The notes beneath the pieces were generated by a model. The model worked only from the letters and a program-made list of their open reading frames with translations, was not told the DNA's origin and searched no databases. From the NCBI GenBank assembly GCA_030040495.1, contig JASHTP010000340.1, forward strand, positions 1 through 5,528: 5,528 nt of DNA. The letters run 5' to 3'. This DNA is from Alphaproteobacteria bacterium. GTDB taxonomy: Bacteria; Pseudomonadota; Alphaproteobacteria; ATCC43930; CGMCC-115725. The translations under genes were made by a program, and so were the position numbers. Below, piece by piece: positions 1 through 5,528 of the stretch (position 1 is the first letter of the stretch; the number at the start of each line of letters is the position of its first letter).

Positions 1-1397
1 CCCACGGTGACCGCGTGCTCCAAGGGCACCTTTTCGCCGCCGACGCGCACCGTCACCGCGACCTTGCGCTTGTCGAGAAGGAAGGAGTGAAGCCGCACGG
101 CCGGCGAGACGCTCGGCCTTCCCGCGCCGATGCCGCAGCGGCCGGTCGACATGCTGAGGCCGGAGCCGACATACTCCTTGGAGAAGAGCTCGGCGCCTTC
201 ATTCTTCGGATGGCGGACGGCGAGCCGCAGCACCACTTCGCGGCTCGCCTCGGCGGCGGGACGGGCATTCGCGCCGTAAAGCGATTCGGCGCCGACGATC
301 TGCATCGCCGTCTGGCTGAAGTCGCCGAGCCCGGCCTCGGCGAGCATGCGCCGCGTCTTCGCCAGGATCGCCTCGCCGTTGCGCCGCGCCTTCGCCGCCG
401 CGTCGAAGCCCGCGACCACCATGCTGCCGACGCAGCCGAAGCCGCCGGGATATGTCGCGCTCACCTTGTAGGTGGCGGTGGGGCGCCGGCCGCGCGCACC
501 GACGACACGCACGCGGTCCCTGCCCTCCTGGGTCAGGCGCACCTCGCTGAAATCGCAGACGACGTCGGGCAGCACATAGGCGCGGGGATCGCCGATCTCG
601 TAGAGCATCTGCTCGCCGACGGTGAGCGGCGAGACGAGGCCGCCGGTGCCGGCGGGCTTGGTGACGGTGAAGCTGCCGTCGGCGCGCGCCTCGGCGATGG
701 GAAAGCCCATATCGGCCCAGCCCGCGGCGACGTCCTGCCAGTCGGTGAAGTTGCCGCCGGTGACCTGCGCGCCGCATTCCAGCAGATGGCCGGCGAGGCT
801 GCCGGCGGCGAGCCGGTCGTAATCGTCGGGCCGCCAGCCGAACTCGTGGATGAGCGGACCCAGCACCAGGGCGCTGTCGACGCAGCGGCCGGTGACGACG
901 ATGTCGGCGCCGGCGGCGAGCGCCGCAGCGATGGGAAAGCCGCCGAGATAGGCGTTGACGCTGAGCAGCGTCTCCGGCAGCGGCGCGCCCGTCGCCATGT
1001 CGCGGAGGTCCAGGGCGCGCAGCTCGGCGAGGCGCGGCATGAGGTCGTCGCCTTCGACGGTGCCGATCCTGAGCGCGACGCCGGCCTCGGCCGCCACCCG
1101 CTCCAGCGCCTTGCGGCAGGCTTCGAGATTGACCCCGCCGGCATTGGCGACGACTTTGATCCGCCGTGCCGCGATCTCGGGCATCAGCGGCTTCATCGCC
1201 AGCGTGATGAAATCGGTGGCGTAGCCCGCCTCGGGCGAGCGCGCATGCATCTTGGCGAGGATCGACATGGTGACCTCGGCGAGATAGTCGAAGACGAGGT
1301 AGTCGATCCCGCCCTTCTCGACGAGCTGGCGCGGCGCCGAGGCGGTGTCGCCCCAATAGCCGGACGCGCCGCCGATGCGGACGATCTTCTCGGTCAT
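1..1397 (-). CDS. atuA: Acyclic terpene utilisation AtuA family protein (DUF1446), C-terminus cut by window end
   Basis: The frame is open from ATG 1397 to base 3 (465 codons) and runs off the window without a stop. The protein opens with MTEKIVRIGGASGYWGDTAS and DYLVFDYLAEVTMSILA (32-48), hallmarks of the AtuA/DUF1446 family. Further family blocks are KVVANAGGVN (81-90), NAYLGGFPIA (148-157), GADIVVTGRCVDSALVLGPL (163-182), AGHLLECGAQVTGGNFTDW (202-220), TKPAGTGGLVS (246-256) and YVLPDVVCDFSEVRL (274-288). From about residue 375 the chain continues into the second, C-terminal region, including GRCGIGAGRPSVSPAVRLHS (419-438). It therefore looks like a long form of roughly 550-600 residues, of which 100 or so are missing here. 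There is no signal peptide or membrane segment, so it is cytoplasmic. AtuA is required or associated with citronellol/geraniol growth in Pseudomonas, but to my knowledge its reaction is not established. It lies 44 bp after the dehydrogenase gene and has a good ribosome site. Family call is firm; a terpene role here is inference. Confidence 0.93.
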   Translation of the reverse strand, partial: MTEKIVRIGGASGYWGDTASAPRQLVEKGGIDYLVFDYLAEVTMSILAKMHARSPEAGYATDFITLAMKPLMPEIAARRIKVVANAGGVNLEACRKALERVAAEAGVALRIGTVEGDDLMPRLAELRALDLRDMATGAPLPETLLSVNAYLGGFPIAAALAAGADIVVTGRCVDSALVLGPLIHEFGWRPDDYDRLAAGSLAGHLLECGAQVTGGNFTDWQDVAAGWADMGFPIAEARADGSFTVTKPAGTGGLVSPLTVGEQMLYEIGDPRAYVLPDVVCDFSEVRLTQEGRDRVRVVGARGRRPTATYKVSATYPGGFGCVGSMVVAGFDAAAKARRNGEAILAKTRRMLAEAGLGDFSQTAMQIVGAESLYGANARPAAEASREVVLRLAVRHPKNEGAELFSKEYVGSGLSMSTGRCGIGAGRPSVSPAVRLHSFLLDKRKVAVTVRVGGEKVPLEHAVTV

Positions 1398-1404
1398 GGT
1401 AAGG

Positions 1405-1412
1405 CCTTCCTC
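1405..1412 (-). promoter_or_regulatory. Ribosome binding site of the AtuA-family gene
   Basis: On the minus strand GAGGAAGG (1412-1405) lies 7 bases before the ATG at 1397. It is the clearest Shine-Dalgarno-like sequence at any gene start in the window and it settles the start of the AtuA-family gene. The other visible starts have weak or no such site and seem to rely on coupling, so this last gene may be translated more independently. Confidence 0.7.
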
Positions 1413-1441
1413 GCTTCCTGCCCCGCGCCCCGGGTCATGCC

Positions 1442-2587
1442 CTAGAATCCCAGCTGCCGCGCCGCGAGATCGCGCATGATCTCCTCGGCGCCGCCGCCGA
1501 TGGCGTTGACGCGCACCTCGCGGTAGATGCGCTCGACCTTGGGTCCCCGCATGAAGCCGGCGCCGCCGAAGATCTGCACCGCCTCGCGCGCGCAGAATTC
1601 CAAGGTGAGCGTCGCCTGGTTCTTCAGCATGCAGATGTCGGCGACCGGATTCTCACCGCGATCGACGCGCCAGGCGGTGCTTTCGAGGTACGCCTGCGTG
1701 GCGCTGACGCGCATCGCCATGTCGACGAGCTTGTGACGGATCACCTGATGCTCGATGAGCGGCTTGCCGAAGGTCTGCCGATCCCTCGCGTAGGCGGCCG
1801 CCTCCTCGAGGCAGACCCGCGCATAGCCGGCGCAGCTCGCCGCCATGCCTAGGCGCTCGCGGTTGAAGTTGCGCATGATGAGGCGGAACCCGTCGTTCTC
1901 GGCGCCGAGAAGGTTGCCGGCGGGCACGCGGCAGTCGTCGAAGTAGAGCGTCGCCGTGTCCGAGGCCCACCAGCCCATCTTCTTCAGCGGCGTGCGCGCG
2001 AAGCCCGGCGCACCGGCTTCGACCACCAGCAGCGAGAGGCCGCCCCGCCCCGGCCCGCCGGTGCGCACGGCGACGGTGACGCAGTCGGCGCGCATGCCCG
2101 AGGTAGTGAAGGTCTTCGTTCCCTTGACGACATACTGGTCGCCGTCGCGATGCGCTCTCGTCTGCAAATTGGCGACGTCCGAGCCGGCGCCGGGCTCGCT
2201 GATGGCGAGCGCGCTGATCTTGCGGCCGGCGAGGATCTCCGGCAGCAGACGGCGTTTCAGCTCGGGGCTGCCGGCAAACGCGATCGGCGGCGCGCCGATG
2301 GTGTGGCTCTGCAGGCTGGCGGCAATGCCGCCCGCGCCGGCGTGCGCCAGCTCCTGCGCGGCGATGATGCCGTAGAAGCTGTCGGTCTCGACCCCGCCAT
2401 ACTCCTCGGGGAAGCCCAAGGCGAGCAACCCCACCGCCGCCGCTTTCTCGTAGAGCTCGCGCGGAAACGTCTCGGCCTCGTCCCATTGCGCGGCGAAGGG
2501 CTCGATCTCGCGCGCGACGAAGCGGCCGATGGCGTCGCGAAACGCTTCGTGCTCGGCGGTGTAATAAGGGCTCCGGCGCGCGCTCAC
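1442..2587 (-). CDS. Acyl-CoA dehydrogenase (second in the operon)
   Basis: A complete 381-residue FAD enzyme (usual 375-400), expected to desaturate an acyl-CoA at C2-C3 and pass electrons to electron-transfer flavoprotein. The N-terminal helical domain begins with YYTAEHEAFRD (8-18) and contains GLLALGFPEEYGGV (53-66). The flavin-binding signature is ALAISEPGAGSDVANL (126-141). The middle beta domain includes FTTSGMRAD (160-168) and KKMGWWASDTATLYFDD (202-218). The C-terminal domain has RQTFGKPL (270-277), QIFGGAGFMRG (338-348) and AIGGGAEEIMRDLA (362-375). By alignment, the medium-chain catalytic Glu position is Gly365, while E244 in NFNRERLGMA fits the alternative base seen in isovaleryl-CoA dehydrogenase. 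I chose GTG at 2587, 7 bp after the carboxylase stop. An in-frame ATG at 2662 would add 25 Arg/Pro/Ser-rich residues that merely read through the carboxylase end in another frame. Substrate unknown; a branched or terpenoid acyl-CoA is inferred from context. Confidence 0.95.
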   Translation of the reverse strand: MSARRSPYYTAEHEAFRDAIGRFVAREIEPFAAQWDEAETFPRELYEKAAAVGLLALGFPEEYGGVETDSFYGIIAAQELAHAGAGGIAASLQSHTIGAPPIAFAGSPELKRRLLPEILAGRKISALAISEPGAGSDVANLQTRAHRDGDQYVVKGTKTFTTSGMRADCVTVAVRTGGPGRGGLSLLVVEAGAPGFARTPLKKMGWWASDTATLYFDDCRVPAGNLLGAENDGFRLIMRNFNRERLGMAASCAGYARVCLEEAAAYARDRQTFGKPLIEHQVIRHKLVDMAMRVSATQAYLESTAWRVDRGENPVADICMLKNQATLTLEFCAREAVQIFGGAGFMRGPKVERIYREVRVNAIGGGAEEIMRDLAARQLGF

Positions 2588-2594
2588 GGGCGGC

Positions 2595-4561
<1,967 letters not shown>

Positions 4562-4565
<4 letters not shown>

Positions 4566-5386
4566 TTGGGCTTGTCCACCCAGGACGCCGGCCGCTTCGC
4601 GAGAAAGGCGGCGACCCCTTCTCTGCCCTCGGCGCCGCGCAGCGCCGCGGCGAAGAGGTCGGCGGCCTCGTCGAGCAGCGCATCGAGCGGCGTCGACCGG
4701 CTCGCCAGGAGCAGGCGCTTCGTCGCCGCGTTGGCGCCGGGCGCGCAGCGGTTGATGTCGGCCAGCACCTTGGCCAAGGTCGCCTCGAGCTCGGCCTCAT
4801 CGGCGCAAACGTAATGGACGAGGCCGATGCGGCCGGCCTCGCGCCCGTCGAAGCGCAGCCCCGACAGCGCCAAGCGCCGCGCCTCGGAGACGCCGATGCG
4901 AGCGGCGACGAAAGGCGCGATCTGCGCCGGCACCACGCCGAGCCCGGTCTCCGACAGGGCAAAGCGCGTGTCGGCCACGGCGATGACGATGTCGCCGATC
5001 GCGGCGAGGCCGAGCCCGCCGCCGAAGGCCGCGCCCTCGATCGCCAGCACGATGGTCTGCGGCAGGCTGTCGAAACGCTTGAGGAACGCGCCGAAGCGGC
5101 GATTCTGCATGGCGATCGGGTCTTTCTCGCCGGGAGCCGGCGCCGGCGTCTCGAACTGCGCCATGAAGCCTCTGATGTCGCCGCCGGCGCAAAAGGTGCC
5201 GCCGGCGCCGCGCAGCACCACCGTGCCGATGTCGCGCGCGCCCTCCAGGAACTCCACGACCGCGAGCAGCTCCCGCACGACATCGCCGCTGAGCGCGTTG
5301 CGGCTCTCCGGCCGGTTCAACGTAACATGCAGCCGCCCGCCCTCGCGGGCGAGCAGCAATGTCTTGCAGAGAGGAAGCTCGGTCAT
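4562..5386 (-). CDS. Enoyl-CoA hydratase, crotonase family (methylglutaconyl/isohexenylglutaconyl-CoA hydratase-like)
   Basis: A complete 274-residue crotonase-fold protein, close to the usual 260-275. It probably hydrates a 3-substituted glutaconyl-CoA made by the neighbouring carboxylase. The N-terminal strand VTLNRPESRNALS (21-33) is the family opening. The first oxyanion-hole segment is GTFCAGGDIRGF (63-74, A67 donor) and the second is IEGAAFGGGLGLAAIGD (116-132, G123 donor). Compared with rat crotonase, the Glu144 position is Gly126, while Glu164 is kept as E146 in LSETGLGVVP (144-153). The sequence APFV follows where GGTQRL is usual. From memory these are traits of the LiuC/AtuE-type branch rather than of the fatty-acid hydratase FadB/EchA8 branch. 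The C-terminal FLAKRPASW (261-269) is typical of this group. The ATG at 5386 lies 25 bp after the dehydrogenase stop, with only a weak ribosome site. The TGA overlaps the GTG of the carboxylase gene. The exact substrate is not resolved. Confidence 0.92.
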
Positions 5387-5411
5387 CTTCGGGTCCGTCT
5401 CGCCGCGAGCG

Positions 5412-5528
5412 TCACTGATTGCTTCCCGGCCGGTTCTTCCCCGGCAGGATGCCCATCAGCTTGCAGATGATGCTGAGCATCACCTCGTCGGCGCCGCCGC
5501 CGATCGAGGTGAGGCGGCCGTCGCGGAA
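5412..5528 (-). CDS. Acyl-CoA dehydrogenase, C-terminal end only (AtuD-like)
   Basis: Only the last 38 codons and the TGA stop (5414-5412) are present; the gene starts beyond base 5528. The reading frame shows the C-terminal helix region of an FAD-dependent acyl-CoA dehydrogenase: FRDGRLTSIGGGADEVM, then a hydrophobic helix with IICKLMGILP and a short polar tail. The R-x-x-x-IGGG-x-(D/E)E pattern is the family's FAD/substrate-contact segment near the C-terminus. In medium-chain enzymes the catalytic Glu of this segment lies one residue before a Gly; here that place is Gly. The enzyme would oxidise an acyl-CoA to its trans-2-enoyl-CoA in the cytoplasm, passing electrons to electron-transfer flavoprotein. 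It is 25 bp upstream of the hydratase gene, the position that atuD (citronellyl-CoA dehydrogenase) holds in Pseudomonas. Family assignment is firm from the motif and context; the citronellyl-CoA specificity is inference from so short a piece. Confidence 0.85.
   Translation of the reverse strand, partial: FRDGRLTSIGGGADEVMLSIICKLMGILPGKNRPGSNQ

Noticed and set aside
199..1356. A 385-codon minus-strand frame inside the AtuA-family gene
   Set aside because: Its translation is strongly Arg-rich and is the frame-shifted reading of the AtuA-family gene, whose true frame is open to the window edge and carries the family motifs.
1398..1441. Possible terminator or promoter in the widest intergenic gap
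   Set aside because: The GC-rich patch around CCCGGG has no convincing stem-loop with a T-run, and I see no -35/-10-like pair. At 44 bp with a ribosome site it is best read as an ordinary operon spacer.
15..1445. A 476-codon open frame on the plus strand opposite the AtuA-family gene
   Set aside because: It has low-complexity composition and no recognisable motif, while the minus strand carries clear DUF1446 blocks throughout. It is an antisense shadow.

Overview
The window is a stretch of very GC-rich DNA (by eye roughly 70% G+C). Five genes are packed head-to-tail on the minus strand, so the direction of reading is from high to low coordinates. The base composition, the near-absence of intergenic space and the gene families fit a free-living proteobacterium. 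An alphaproteobacterium of the Rhizobiales/Rhodospirillales kind is my best guess, but this is inference and the sequence has no phylogenetic marker.

Layout in reading order: (1) 5528-5412, the last 38 codons of an acyl-CoA dehydrogenase that enters from outside the window; (2) 5386-4562, a complete enoyl-CoA hydratase of the methylglutaconyl/isohexenylglutaconyl type; (3) 4565-2595, a complete biotin-dependent acyl-CoA carboxylase alpha subunit (biotin carboxylase plus biotin carrier); (4) 2587-1442, a complete second acyl-CoA dehydrogenase; (5) 1397-1, the first 465 codons of an AtuA/DUF1446 protein that leaves the window at base 1. Junctions are 25 bp, a 4-bp GTGA overlap, 7 bp and 44 bp, so a single transcript is very likely. 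I see no promoter or terminator inside the window, and no gene-free stretch longer than 44 bp. There are no RNA genes, mobile elements, CRISPR arrays or notable repeats.

Together the genes suggest a branched-chain acyl-CoA breakdown route: a dehydrogenase makes a 2,3-unsaturated acyl-CoA, a biotin carboxylase carboxylates the gamma methyl branch, a hydratase adds water to the resulting glutaconyl-CoA, and a lyase not seen here would cleave the product. The order dehydrogenase - hydratase - carboxylase alpha matches atuD-atuE-atuF of the acyclic terpene (citronellol/geraniol) utilisation cluster of Pseudomonas, and the AtuA homologue supports this. The carboxyltransferase (beta) subunit, which sets substrate specificity, is not in the window. 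The true substrate (geranyl-CoA, 3-methylcrotonyl-CoA or another branched acyl-CoA) therefore cannot be fixed from these bases.

I found no evidence of a wholly new system. The points most worth a second look are the function of AtuA, the two dehydrogenases that both have Gly instead of Glu at the usual catalytic-base position, and a 14-codon mini-ORF that bridges the last junction.
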